A stretch of 64,000 bases of DNA from Rossellomorea vietnamensis (GCF_008180615.1 NZ_VTEH01000011.1:108779-172778), one strand, 5' to 3'. Positions 52,532 to 61,250 are shown, counted from the stretch's first letter. Made by a program: numbers and translations. The notes: generated by a model not told the origin, from the sequence alone.

Positions 52532-55500
52532 ATGGGAGTCATACCGGTGATCCAAAGCCAGCTGATGCCGCCGCCTGTGAAAGAAAGTTTTATGAGGCGT
52601 GCCAACTTACATAAGAAACTCGCCTCCATTCCTCACTATCCCCTGACCATTCTGCATGCAAGGGCAGGCTATGGAAAAAGTACCGCTCTTACCCTTTTCG
52701 CCCATGATATCAAGGTTAATTCCTGCTGGTACTCCATTTCCCCCAACGATGATGACATCATCCCTTTTTTAACAAAATTCGTCCATGCTGTAAAAGCCAA
52801 GTATCCAGGTTTCGGTGCTGCAATTCTGACTGAACTTCAAAAGCTGCACAACCATATTAGTGATGAACAATTGTGGTCGCTGATTTCGATGGTCGTGAAT
52901 GAAACGATTGGTTTGCAAACCCCGGTCGTGATCATATTGGATGATTACCATCATGTTCAAAAATCCATGGTCATCGAGAAATGGATGAAGCATTTCCTGG
53001 AGTACATCCCTTCCAATCTGCATGTGGTCATCTCCAGCCGCAGCAAGCCTTCATGGGGACTGCTGACATCCCTTAAGGTAAAGGGTGAATTGCTTGAAAT
53101 TACCCAGGAAGACCTCATGCTCAGTTCTGGAGAAATTGAACATCTTCTGGAAGACAGCTATGAAATTACGATTGAAAGCCAGGATTTGGAACGGATTCAC
53201 CATCTGACGGAAGGCTGGGCCATAGCCGTGCATATGCTGGCCGGAAGTTTTCGGAATGGAAATTTTTCAGGGAGCTTTCTGGAAAATCGTTCGGAAACCC
53301 TGCAGGACTTGTTTGATTTTTTAGCCTTGGAAGTATTATCGAAACAACCCTTTGGGCATCAGGAGTTTTTATTGAAAACAAGCATACTTGATGAACTTTC
53401 TCCGTTGGTCTGCGATGCCTTGCTGGACACGGTAGACTCGGATTCTGTTTTAATGAAGCTGTCTCAGCAGAATGTTTTCATTCAAGAGATAGACGGAAGG
53501 AAGTACCGGTACCATGCGCTATTCAAGGAGTTTCTGCAAAATCAGCTGAAAATGAAGAATGCGGAGGAGCATGCAAGGCTCAACCGGAGGGCTGCCCGTT
53601 ACTTCGAGAAAGAAAATATCGAGAATGCGGTCTATCATTACCTGGAGGTGGCTGAATATGAGCGGGCTGCTCATGTCATCAGCCAAAGCGGGAAGGATCT
53701 GCTGCAGAAAGGGAAGCTGCAAACGCTATTGGACTATCTGAAACCGATTCCTGAAGTGCTGAAAAATGATTTTCCGATTCTATGGTTCTATCAGGGGGAG
53801 ATCAGCCGGCTGCGTTCTTCCTACGAGTGGGCGGAATCCTGCTACAAAAGGGCGATAGAAATTGGAGAAACTATCAGAGATCATTATTTAATGAGTATCT
53901 CACTGGAGGGGGTTGCCCGGATCTACCTTGATACGATCCAGCCGGATAAGGCAGAACGGGTCCTGCAGAGGGCTATTAGTTTAAGGGAGCGTTCCGATGG
54001 AAGCAAGGAAGAAATGGCAGAGCTGTACCATCTCCTTTCAGAAAACCTGCTCAATTCGGGACAAGCCGTGAAAGCCGAGAAATGGTATGAACGGGCTGAA
54101 GCGTTGAACCTGCCATTGGAAGAAGGAAATTTGAAGGCGCGGATTTACTTGCGCACCGGAAGGCTTAATAAGGCGAGAGACCTTCTTTTTAAAAAAAAGA
54201 ACAGCACGAAAGATACCGGCATCGTTCACTTGTCACAGTCTCATAGGGAAACGGAAATTCTGTTATCGATTATTGAGGCTTTCAGGGGCCGCGCGGAAGA
54301 AAGCAAAAAGTACGCAGAGCAAGGGATGAAGCTCGGGATGGATATCCAGTCACCGTTTGTAGAAGCATGCGGCTGGATGAGGATGGGGCATGCCGTCCAG
54401 CTGATCGAGCGCTATGAATCGTATCTGGCCGAGAAGTGCTATAACACAGCCCTTGATATTATGGATACGATTGATGTGCCAAGGGGAAAGGCTGAACCTT
54501 ATATGGGGCTGTGCATCCTTCTGGGAACACAGGGGCAGTATGAAAAAGCGATAGAAGCAGGTCAAAAAGGCTTATATGAGACAGAGAGAGTGAAGGATGT
54601 TTGGTTATCCACACTAATTCAGCTTTGTATGGGGATAGCGGGGATTTACTGTGAAAAATATGAATCTGCTTATCAGGTGCTGGTTGAAGTCAGAAGCCAG
54701 TTTGAAGAATGCGGAGATCGTTACGGGATGATGCTTACTTCCTTTTGGAAGGCGTATGCTGCCTATGAAACAGGAAAAGAAGAAGTATTCACCCAAGAGA
54801 TGAAACAGTTCCTGACCGAAATGCAGGCAGGGGACTATCAGTATTTCCTGAAAAGAAGGACAACATTCGGCCCTGCTGATATCCAAAATTTTGTCCCTCT
54901 GCTGGTAAAAGCCCAAAAACATAATATTCACAGTCCATCGATCTCTGAACTTGGAATGGGCAGCATGGACAATCATCCAGGATATACATTGAAGGTGTCT
55001 GCCCTGGGGAAATTCAGGATCCATTTAGGCAATCGGGTTGTTTCGGAGAGTGACTGGCAGAGGGGAAAGGCCAAGGAATTATTTGAGTTTTTTATAACAA
55101 ATAAAAATAAGTTGGTTGGTCGTGAGGAGATCTTCCGGGAAATCTGGCCGGAGCAGGACGAGGACGCGGCCAGCCGCAGTTTCAAAGTTTCATTGAATTC
55201 CCTTTTGAAGACCATCGAGCCGCACCGTAAAGCGAGGGAAGAATCCTATTTTATCAGAAGGAACGGAGCTTTCTATGGAATCAATCCTGATGCTGTATTT
55301 CAATTGGATACCGTTTTGTTTGAGGAGTGGGTGACCGAGGGGTTGACCGAGAAAGATCCTTTTCAGGCAAAGGAGCTGCTGGAGAGGGGCCTGAAGCTGT
55401 ATGAGGGAGACTATTTGCCGGACCACCGTTTTGCTGACTGGTGCCTGACGGAAAGAGAACGCCTTCAGGTCCTCTTCCTGCGGGCCGCTGAAATGCTCGC

Positions 55501-55759
55501 ACAGGTGTCGGTCCGGCTGTCGGACTTCGAAACGTGCATCCATTGGTGTGAAAGAATCCTGATGGAGGAAGATACATGGGAAGAAGCATACCGGCTGCTG
55601 ATGTTCTGTTACTATCAAAAAAACAATAGACCGCAGGCAATCAAGTGGTACGGCAAATGTAAAAAAGTGCTGAATGCCGAGCTGGGCGTCGAGCCAATGG
55701 AACCCACAAAGGAAATGTACCGTATGATCACCCAAGCAGCCGACCTCGAGATCTGGTGA
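52532..55759 (+). CDS. MalT-like STAND ATPase regulator with BTAD (SARP-type) C-terminus
   Basis: This 1075-residue protein is built as a signal-integrating regulator. The N-terminal NTPase has Walker A ARAGYGKS (43-50) and Walker B VVIILDDYHH, followed by a MalT-like winged helix (about 235-350). The middle (about 380-800) consists of TPR-like repeats (WAESCYKRAIEIGE, KAERVLQRAI, KAEKWYERAEAL and so on) that may hold the inducer. The C-terminus has an OmpR-type winged helix (VSALGKFRIHLGN to SLLKTIEPH) and a BTAD domain (LDTVLFEEWV to NAELGVEPMEPTKEMYRMI). The start at 52532 has GAAAGGAGGAAAAGAG. It sits right after the transporter/ligase operon on the same strand and may control it; no direct evidence. 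Confidence 0.88.
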   Translation: MGVIPVIQSQLMPPPVKESFMRRANLHKKLASIPHYPLTILHARAGYGKSTALTLFAHDIKVNSCWYSISPNDDDIIPFLTKFVHAVKAKYPGFGAAILTELQKLHNHISDEQLWSLISMVVNETIGLQTPVVIILDDYHHVQKSMVIEKWMKHFLEYIPSNLHVVISSRSKPSWGLLTSLKVKGELLEITQEDLMLSSGEIEHLLEDSYEITIESQDLERIHHLTEGWAIAVHMLAGSFRNGNFSGSFLENRSETLQDLFDFLALEVLSKQPFGHQEFLLKTSILDELSPLVCDALLDTVDSDSVLMKLSQQNVFIQEIDGRKYRYHALFKEFLQNQLKMKNAEEHARLNRRAARYFEKENIENAVYHYLEVAEYERAAHVISQSGKDLLQKGKLQTLLDYLKPIPEVLKNDFPILWFYQGEISRLRSSYEWAESCYKRAIEIGETIRDHYLMSISLEGVARIYLDTIQPDKAERVLQRAISLRERSDGSKEEMAELYHLLSENLLNSGQAVKAEKWYERAEALNLPLEEGNLKARIYLRTGRLNKARDLLFKKKNSTKDTGIVHLSQSHRETEILLSIIEAFRGRAEESKKYAEQGMKLGMDIQSPFVEACGWMRMGHAVQLIERYESYLAEKCYNTALDIMDTIDVPRGKAEPYMGLCILLGTQGQYEKAIEAGQKGLYETERVKDVWLSTLIQLCMGIAGIYCEKYESAYQVLVEVRSQFEECGDRYGMMLTSFWKAYAAYETGKEEVFTQEMKQFLTEMQAGDYQYFLKRRTTFGPADIQNFVPLLVKAQKHNIHSPSISELGMGSMDNHPGYTLKVSALGKFRIHLGNRVVSESDWQRGKAKELFEFFITNKNKLVGREEIFREIWPEQDEDAASRSFKVSLNSLLKTIEPHRKAREESYFIRRNGAFYGINPDAVFQLDTVLFEEWVTEGLTEKDPFQAKELLERGLKLYEGDYLPDHRFADWCLTERERLQVLFLRAAEMLAQVSVRLSDFETCIHWCERILMEEDTWEEAYRLLMFCYYQKNNRPQAIKWYGKCKKVLNAELGVEPMEPTKEMYRMITQAADLEIW

Positions 55760-55817
55760 TGCGGCACGAGATCTGGAGCGGGGAGACCCATATACTGAAA
55801 CACACTGAAGCGCTAAG

Positions 55818-55873
55818 AGGGACCGTTCCTCTTAGTGCTTCAATGCGTTACAGTAGTGAAAGGGACAGTCCCT
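55818..55873. repeat. Paired AGGGAC..GTCCCT palindromes, centres 43 bp apart
   Basis: A degenerate copy AGGGACCGTTCCT (centre 55824) and a perfect one (centre 55867). Confidence 0.82.
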
Positions 55874-56078
55874 CTTAGTGGTTTAAAGCACTAAAGTTCC
55901 ACTAACTTACTGCTAAAAATATATTGCTCTTTTCAGGGACCTGGGTAACAATAGACGAGTAGGTGAGGGGTTTTAAACTCTGGCTGTAAGGGAGAGGAAA
56001 GAGAGAAAAATTGAAGAGAACTCCAAATATATTTGCAAGTTTTGAAAAATATGATCATTTGATATAAAGGAGATTCAC

Positions 56079-56687
56079 ATGGAAAACTGGCTGATGGAGA
56101 TTATCAACAACTTTGGGTACGGCGGGATATTCCTTTTAATCGCTTTGGAAAATATATTTCCGCCGGTGCCTTCTGAGATCATTCTAACTTTTGGGGGATT
56201 TGTCACGACTACATCAGATTTAACCATAACGGGTGTCGTCATTGCCTCCACGCTCGGCTCTGTCATCGGAGCGGTTGTTTTATACGGGCTTGGGCTGCAG
56301 CTTGATGTCGAACGGATGGAGAAAATTGTGGATAAATGGGGGCATATCCTCCGGCTGACGAAAAAGGATATCCACAGGGCGGATGCGTGGTTTGATAAGT
56401 ATGGATACTGGTCTGTTTTTTTCTGCCGTTTTGTGCCGCTGATCCGCAGCCTGATATCGATTCCTGCAGGGATGTCGAATATGAAGTTTGTTCCGTTCCT
56501 GATTTTTACTACGGCCGGAACCTTCATCTGGAATATTGTGCTGGTGAACCTTGGTGCCAAAGTAGGGGCTTCCTGGGAACAGATTGTTCATTATATGGAT
56601 ATCTACTCGAACATTGCTTATGCTGTCATCGCTGTGCTGGGGATTGCGTTTTTGGTTTTCTTCTTCTTCAAGAGGAAATCCTCGTAG
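56079..56687 (+). CDS. DedA-family membrane protein
   Basis: This 202-residue protein has five to six hydrophobic segments and the DedA hallmarks ENIFPPVPSEIILTFGGF (24-41) and FFCRFVPLIRSLISIPAGMS (about 114-133), with the membrane-embedded Glu/Arg residues important for the family. DedA proteins move lipid carriers or support envelope homeostasis. AAAGGAGATTCAC precedes the ATG. Single gene. Confidence 0.9.
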   Translation: MENWLMEIINNFGYGGIFLLIALENIFPPVPSEIILTFGGFVTTTSDLTITGVVIASTLGSVIGAVVLYGLGLQLDVERMEKIVDKWGHILRLTKKDIHRADAWFDKYGYWSVFFCRFVPLIRSLISIPAGMSNMKFVPFLIFTTAGTFIWNIVLVNLGAKVGASWEQIVHYMDIYSNIAYAVIAVLGIAFLVFFFFKRKSS

Positions 56688-56751
56688 CATATAGAAACTA
56701 TTAAAGAAGCATAAAAAATAAGGGAGATCTTTTTTGCTTTAAAGCGCTAAA

Positions 56752-56764
56752 AGGGACAGTCCCT
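56752..56764. repeat. AGGGACAGTCCCT palindrome, single copy
   Basis: Flanked by GCTTTAAAGCGCTAAA and CTTAATGCTTTAAAG. Confidence 0.8.
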
Positions 56765-56800
56765 CTTAATGCTTTAAAGTAATAAAGGATTTATACTGAG

Positions 56801-56838
56801 AAAGGCGTGCTGCTCATACCATAGCTGCACGCCTTTTG
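56801..56838 (-). terminator. Terminator between DedA and the small membrane protein
   Basis: Stem AAAGGCGTGC / GCACGCCTTT; on the minus strand it directly follows the 57-residue gene. Confidence 0.7.
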
Positions 56839-56850
56839 TATGGCTTTCTT

Positions 56851-57024
56851 TCATGTCCAGTCAAAAATGCTTCCAATCCCCCTGATCAGGTACCACAGGA
56901 TGCGGAAAGGCAGGACGATCAATTCAGGAATCCAGATAAGTACGTCCCCAACCGCATCCCAGAATGTGTAGGTCCCTTCTGATTTTTTTCTTATTCTGCG
57001 TTCCTTTCTTTTTCTTACAAACAC
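56851..57024 (-). CDS. 57-residue amphipathic/membrane protein, GTG start
   Basis: A short gene on the minus strand encodes a basic N-terminus (FVRKRKERRIRKKSEG) followed by TFWDAVGDVLIWIPELIVLP and FRILWYLIRGIGSIFDWT. The second half is a membrane-lying or crossing helix pair rich in Trp, Phe and Ile. GTG at 57024 is preceded by AATGGAGGATGAAGA, seven bases away, and a terminator lies at the other end. Strand, ribosome binding site and composition make it convincing although it is below most ORF length cut-offs. Function unknown. Confidence 0.75.
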   Translation of the reverse strand: MFVRKRKERRIRKKSEGTYTFWDAVGDVLIWIPELIVLPFRILWYLIRGIGSIFDWT

Positions 57025-57172
57025 TCTTCATCCTCCATTCAGCACTCTTTAACTATTATTTTATATACTTTACTTCTTTATTAATTCTCCCAAACAATGG
57101 GTTTTTCCTTCTAAGTGACAGTCACCACCCGGTTTTTGTCGAAGGACTTTTACCCAAATCCGCTTTAACTGA

Positions 57173-57201
57173 TTGACAATTCCTTCAATTTGCAATATTA
57201 T
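57173..57201 (+). promoter_or_regulatory. Sigma-A promoter of the monooxygenase/ligase pair
   Basis: TTGACA, 17 nt, TATTAT, followed at 57212 by ACCGACC-TGATT-GGTGGG, an imperfect dyad near the expected start site that may be an operator. The regulator is not known. Confidence 0.65.
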
Positions 57202-57264
57202 CATCTTTAAAACCGACCTGATTGGTGGGAATAGTCGAGTTTAGTGAGTGGAGGAGAGAAAATC

Positions 57265-58329
57265 ATGAAATTTGGTTTTTGGTTACCGATTTTTGGAGGA
57301 TGGCTGAGGAATGTTGAGGATGAAAACATGCCGGCCACTTATGAATATGCCGAGAAAGTTGCTAAGTCAGCGGAAGAGTGGGGTTACTCCACGACGTTGA
57401 TTGCGGAGCTTTATTTAAATGATATAAAAGGACAGAAACACGATTCTCTGGAGGCATGGACGACGGCTGCGGCATTGGCTGCAGCGACTGACAAACTGGA
57501 AATTATGACAGCAATCCGCCCCGGTTTTCATAATCCTGCGGTTGCGGCGAAGATGGCGGCAAACATCGACAATTTGAGCAAAGGCCGCTTCACCTTGAAC
57601 GTCGTGTCCGCATGGTGGGCGGAAGAAGCGCGCCAATACGGCGGTGTGTTCACGGAACATGACGAACGGTATGACCGCACCAGAGAATTCATAGATGTGT
57701 TAAAAGGCCTTTGGACAGAAGATTCCTTCTCGTATCAAGGCGACTTTTATCAACTGGAGGAAACCAAGCTGTTTCCGAAGCCTGTCCAGAGACCGAATCC
57801 AATTCTCTATGCCGGCGGTGAAAGTGAAAAAGGAAAATCTACTATTGTGGATAAATGCGATGCTTATGTAATGCATGGGGGAACGGTTGAAGAAATCCAG
57901 GCGAAAGTAGCGGATATGAAATCGAGGAGAGAACAGACGGACAATCCTGAGCTGAGTTCCTTTGGAATGGCGGCCTATGTCATTTGCCGTGATACCGAAG
58001 AAGAAGCGCAGGAAGAGCTCGATAGAATCACCGATGTAAAAGAATCCGACGCTTACTCCGGCTTTAAGGATTTCACAAGCAAGTCCCAGCTTGAACAGCA
58101 GATTCAACTGCAGGACTACTCCGTTTCCAACAGGGGTCTCCGCCCGAATCTGATCGGCACGCCGGAACAAATCGCCGACAGGATCCTGAAATATGAGGAT
58201 GCAGGGCTGGATTTGCTTCTTCTTCAATTCTCACCGCAGCTTGAAGAGATGGAGCGTTTTGCCAAACAGGTCATGCCATTGGTGGAAGAAAAACGAAAAA
58301 CAGCAGAGGGAGTGCTTTCCGTTGAGTAA
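57265..58329 (+). CDS. LLM-class FMNH2-dependent monooxygenase (SsuD/SfnG-like)
   Basis: This 354-residue TIM-barrel enzyme resembles alkanesulfonate and dimethylsulfone monooxygenases, which use reduced FMN and O2 to break C-S bonds. Characteristic parts: MKFGFWLPIFGGWL, TAIRPGFHNPAVAAKMAANI, NVVSAWWAEEARQYG with EHDERYDRTREF, and YAGGESEKGKS. The start at 57265 has AGTGGAGGAGAGAAAATC. The next gene starts inside its stop region, so an ATP-grasp ligase is made together with it. No flavin reductase or sulfonate ABC transporter is adjacent. Confidence 0.85.
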   Translation: MKFGFWLPIFGGWLRNVEDENMPATYEYAEKVAKSAEEWGYSTTLIAELYLNDIKGQKHDSLEAWTTAAALAAATDKLEIMTAIRPGFHNPAVAAKMAANIDNLSKGRFTLNVVSAWWAEEARQYGGVFTEHDERYDRTREFIDVLKGLWTEDSFSYQGDFYQLEETKLFPKPVQRPNPILYAGGESEKGKSTIVDKCDAYVMHGGTVEEIQAKVADMKSRREQTDNPELSSFGMAAYVICRDTEEEAQEELDRITDVKESDAYSGFKDFTSKSQLEQQIQLQDYSVSNRGLRPNLIGTPEQIADRILKYEDAGLDLLLLQFSPQLEEMERFAKQVMPLVEEKRKTAEGVLSVE

Positions 58330-59284
58330 AATATATGTAATCCATGAAAACACAGAGTGGACAGTTCATCTGACAAAACGATTGGAAGAACTGGGCCTTC
58401 CATATGAAGAGTGGCATCTGGGCGAAGGGACTCTCGATCTTTCGCAAGAGCCCCCTGAAGGCATTTTTTACAGCAGAATGAGTGCCTCTTCCCATACACG
58501 GGGAAACCGTTATGCCCCGGAATATACTGCGCAGGTACTGGCGTGGCTTGAAGCACATGGCAGGAAGGTATTCAATGGCAGCCGTGCACTCCAACTCGAA
58601 GTCAGCAAGGTAAAACAGTATCTGGAATTGAGCAAGCAAGGAGTAGAGACGCCTAAGACCATTGCGGCAGTAGGGAAAGAGCAGATCCTGAGAGCGGCTG
58701 AATCTTTTGAAGGCAGACCGTTCATCACCAAACATAATCGTGCCGGAAAAGGTTTGGGCGTGCAGTTGTTCCAAAACCTCCAGTCTCTTAAGAACTATGT
58801 GGAGAGCCCGGATTTTGAGGAGCCGGTAGATGGAATCACCTTGATCCAGGAGTACATTTCTGCGCCGGAAAGCTTCATTACGCGCTGTGAATTTATCGGA
58901 GGCAAGTTTCTCTACGCCGTCAGGGTCGATACGTCGGAAGGGTTTGAGCTTTGCCCTGCGGATGCGTGCTCTATCGGAGATCTATTCTGCCCTGCGGGAG
59001 AAGAGCAGCCGGAAGAAAAGCCGAAATTCCAAATCATAGACGGGTTCTATCACCCTGTACTTGAAAAATACGAGAAGGTTCTCGCCGCCAACGATATTCA
59101 GATCGCTGGAATTGAATTTATCTTTGATAAAGAAGGCAATGTCTATACGTATGACATCAATACCAATACAAACTACAATTCTGATGCTGAAGCAAAAGCA
59201 GATAAATATGGAATGCTGGAGCTCGCCGTTTTCCTGGCGCAGGAATTGCAGAAGCTCGAGCAAAATGAACAGGTTGTCATCTGA
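58322..59284 (+). CDS. ATP-grasp ligase, RimK-like
   Basis: This 320-residue protein has the ATP-grasp order: N-terminal part with FYSRMSASSHTRGNRYAPEY, ATP-binding EVSKVKQYLELSKQGVETPKT, the Gly-rich loop ITKHNRAGKGLGVQLF, LIQEYISAPESFITRCEF and the metal-binding end YDINTNTNYNSDA. The family joins an amino acid or amine to a carboxylate. TTG at 58322 was selected, overlapping the monooxygenase by 8 nt with GCAGAGGGAGTGC upstream. Co-translation with an FMNH2 monooxygenase is unusual; the joint product is unknown. Confidence 0.82.
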   Translation: MSKIYVIHENTEWTVHLTKRLEELGLPYEEWHLGEGTLDLSQEPPEGIFYSRMSASSHTRGNRYAPEYTAQVLAWLEAHGRKVFNGSRALQLEVSKVKQYLELSKQGVETPKTIAAVGKEQILRAAESFEGRPFITKHNRAGKGLGVQLFQNLQSLKNYVESPDFEEPVDGITLIQEYISAPESFITRCEFIGGKFLYAVRVDTSEGFELCPADACSIGDLFCPAGEEQPEEKPKFQIIDGFYHPVLEKYEKVLAANDIQIAGIEFIFDKEGNVYTYDINTNTNYNSDAEAKADKYGMLELAVFLAQELQKLEQNEQVVI

Positions 59285-59290
59285 AAAAAT

Positions 59291-59324
59291 GCCTTTCCCG
59301 CGAGAAGCCGGGAAAGGCTTTTTT
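59291..59324 (+). terminator. Terminator after the ATP-grasp gene
   Basis: Stem GCCTTTCCCG / CGGGAAAGGC and T run. Confidence 0.9.
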
Positions 59325-59359
59325 ACGTAGATTCACTTTAGTGCTTTACAGTACGAAAC

Positions 59360-59371
59360 GGGACAGTCCCT
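59360..59371. repeat. GGGACAGTCCCT palindrome, single copy
   Basis: Last copy of the family in the window, flanked by TTAGTGCTTTACAG and TTAGTGCTTTAACG in the same direction. Confidence 0.78.
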
Positions 59372-59395
59372 CTTAGTGCTTTAACGTAAAAAAGC

Positions 59396-59896
59396 TCACC
59401 CTGTCAGCGGTTTTAGGCTGAGGGAATCAAGGGCCTGGTTCACATAGTCGAGGTCATGGATCTCCTTCTCCAGGCAGAACCGGATAACCAAATCATAGGT
59501 GTCGCTGAATGAAAGAGAATATCCTGCTGCGGCTAATAAGTCCTCGGCTTCCTCTATCCCCAATTCCAACGCCAAGGCCAGCGCAATCGCGGTATTCCTG
59601 CCGACACGGTAGCCCGGCTTCGACCTGATTTTTGAAAAGTGCTTCCGGTCTATGCCGGCTCTTCGATAAATGTCTGGATCAGTAAATCTACTTTCATCAA
59701 TTAAGGCAAGCAGTTCCTCTCTGAATGAAGGCTGCTCATTGGTGCTGATAAATTCCTCTAATTCACTATTTTCAATGGGGGCCTCAAGCTTATAATCCAA
59801 GTTGCTGTCAGATTCACAGACATCAATCTGAGGCGTCACCTCTTGATAAAAATGGACGTATTCCTTCAGCTCTTTTAAAAAATGGAGATCAAGCAT
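59396..59896 (-). CDS. HTH protein divergent from a VWA-domain gene
   Basis: This 166-residue protein has an acidic N-terminal half and a helix-turn-helix-like C-terminal half. The sequence SFREELLALIDESRFTD then DIYRRAGIDRKHFSKIRSKP and NTAIALALALELGIEEAEDLL resembles an XRE-type fold that I associate with proteins encoded beside macro-domain or VWA-domain genes. AGGAGGCTGATTTC precedes the ATG at 59896. The gene for a VWA protein starts 96 bp away in the other direction, suggesting a shared control region and a joint function. Confidence 0.7.
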   Translation of the reverse strand: MLDLHFLKELKEYVHFYQEVTPQIDVCESDSNLDYKLEAPIENSELEEFISTNEQPSFREELLALIDESRFTDPDIYRRAGIDRKHFSKIRSKPGYRVGRNTAIALALALELGIEEAEDLLAAAGYSLSFSDTYDLVIRFCLEKEIHDLDYVNQALDSLSLKPLTG

Positions 59897-59992
59897 GAAA
59901 TCAGCCTCCTAAAATGTCGCTTTGCAGGCGACCAAAATATGGGTTTGATTAGTTATGATTATATCATCAAGAAGTTGAAGGAGATGGATGAA

Positions 59993-60580
59993 ATGAACAA
60001 AAATTTAACTGAAGTGGTATTTTTGCTGGATCGAAGCGGTTCGATGGCAGGACTTGAAAATGATACGATAGGCGGTTTCAACGGATTTGTGAAAAGACAG
60101 GAGCAGCTGGATGGAAAGACTGTCATTACGACGGTTCTCTTTGACGATGATTATGAAGTGCTTTGGCAGGGGAAACCGGCGGAAACCGTGAAACTGACGG
60201 AGAAGGAGTATTACGTCAAGGGCTGTACGGCCATGCTTGATGCGATTGGTAAAACGATTGCCGAAGTCGGTCACCGCCTCTTTCAAACACCAGAAGGCGA
60301 AAGGCCCGGCAAAGTGATCTTTGCCATCACAACGGACGGCCATGAAAATGCAAGCGTTGAATTCAGCTATGAAAAAATAAACGAAATGATTCGTCATCAG
60401 CGGGAGATATACAATTGGGAGTTCATCTTCATGGGAGCCAACATCGATGTTGTCCAGGAAGCAGAGAACATCGGGATCCTTGCCGAAAGTGCCTATGAGT
60501 TTGAAGCATCAGAAGAGGGAGTGGAGAAGATGTACTCGAAGATGTGTGAGGAAGTCTCGCAGATGAGGGGTAAGCATTGA
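59993..60580 (+). CDS. VWA-domain protein
   Basis: This 195-residue protein is a single von Willebrand A domain. The metal-ion-dependent adhesion site is seen as DRSGSMAG (13-20), a Thr in KGCTAMLDAIG and Asp in AITTDGHEN. It is cytoplasmic because no signal peptide is present. The start at 59993 is taken for its spacing from GTTGAAGGAG; an ATG three codons earlier lies too close to it. VWA proteins assist metal-dependent protein-protein contacts; the partner may be the divergent HTH protein. Confidence 0.82.
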   Translation: MNKNLTEVVFLLDRSGSMAGLENDTIGGFNGFVKRQEQLDGKTVITTVLFDDDYEVLWQGKPAETVKLTEKEYYVKGCTAMLDAIGKTIAEVGHRLFQTPEGERPGKVIFAITTDGHENASVEFSYEKINEMIRHQREIYNWEFIFMGANIDVVQEAENIGILAESAYEFEASEEGVEKMYSKMCEEVSQMRGKH

Positions 60581-60629
60581 TGGATTCCTCATTAGCGGTG
60601 CGGTATTCGATAGACTGCAGTATAGTTAT

Positions 60630-61250
60630 ACGGCATCAACTTCTACAAATAGCAGCCATGATGCAGTAAAACCTGCGTTTAAACAACATCAACATCAATA
60701 CAAAGTAATTATGATGCGGTAAAAACAGCGTTTAAACGGCATCAACTTCTAAAGTAGCAGCCGTGATGCAGTAAAACCAAGTTTTAAACATTAACTTCAA
60801 CAACAAGCAACCGTGATACAGTAAAATCAGGTGTTAAACAACATCAACATCAATACAAAGTAATTATGATGCGGTAAAAACAGCGCTTAAACAGCATCAA
60901 CTTCAACAAAAAGCAGCCATGATGCAGTAAAACCTGCGTTTAAACAGCATCAACATCACCAAAAGCAGTTGTGATGCAGTAAAACCAGGTGTTAAACAAC
61001 ATCAACATCAATACAAAGTAATTATGATGCGGTAAAACTAGCGTTTAAACAGCATCAACATCACCAAAAAGCAGCTGTGATGCAGTAAAACCTGCGTTTA
61101 AACAACATCAACTTCAAAACAAGCAAATATGATGCAGTAAAACCAGCACTTAAACAGCATCAGCTTCAATACAAAGTAATTATGATACCGTAAAACCAGC
61201 GTTTAATCAGCATCAAAACTACAAAACCATACATGATAGAGTAAAAACAG
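60630..61250. repeat. 12-unit tandem array, period 50-53 bp, TGATGC/GCATCA dyads
   Basis: The anchor GTAAAA after TGATGC(A/G) occurs at 60666, 60719, 60771, 60821, 60874, 60927, 60979, 61032, 61085, 61137, 61190 and 61241, mostly 52-53 bp apart. Each unit has TGATGC..GCATCA arms around GTAAAACCAGCGTTTAAAC-type centres. Two unit types (with AATACAAAGTAATTA or with CAAAAAGCAGC spacer) alternate irregularly. Non-coding, between the VWA and BCCT genes, about 620 bp. Confidence 0.93.

Noticed and set aside
55190..55735. Antisense frame opposite the BTAD domain
   Set aside because: Shadow of the regulator gene; no motif or start signal.
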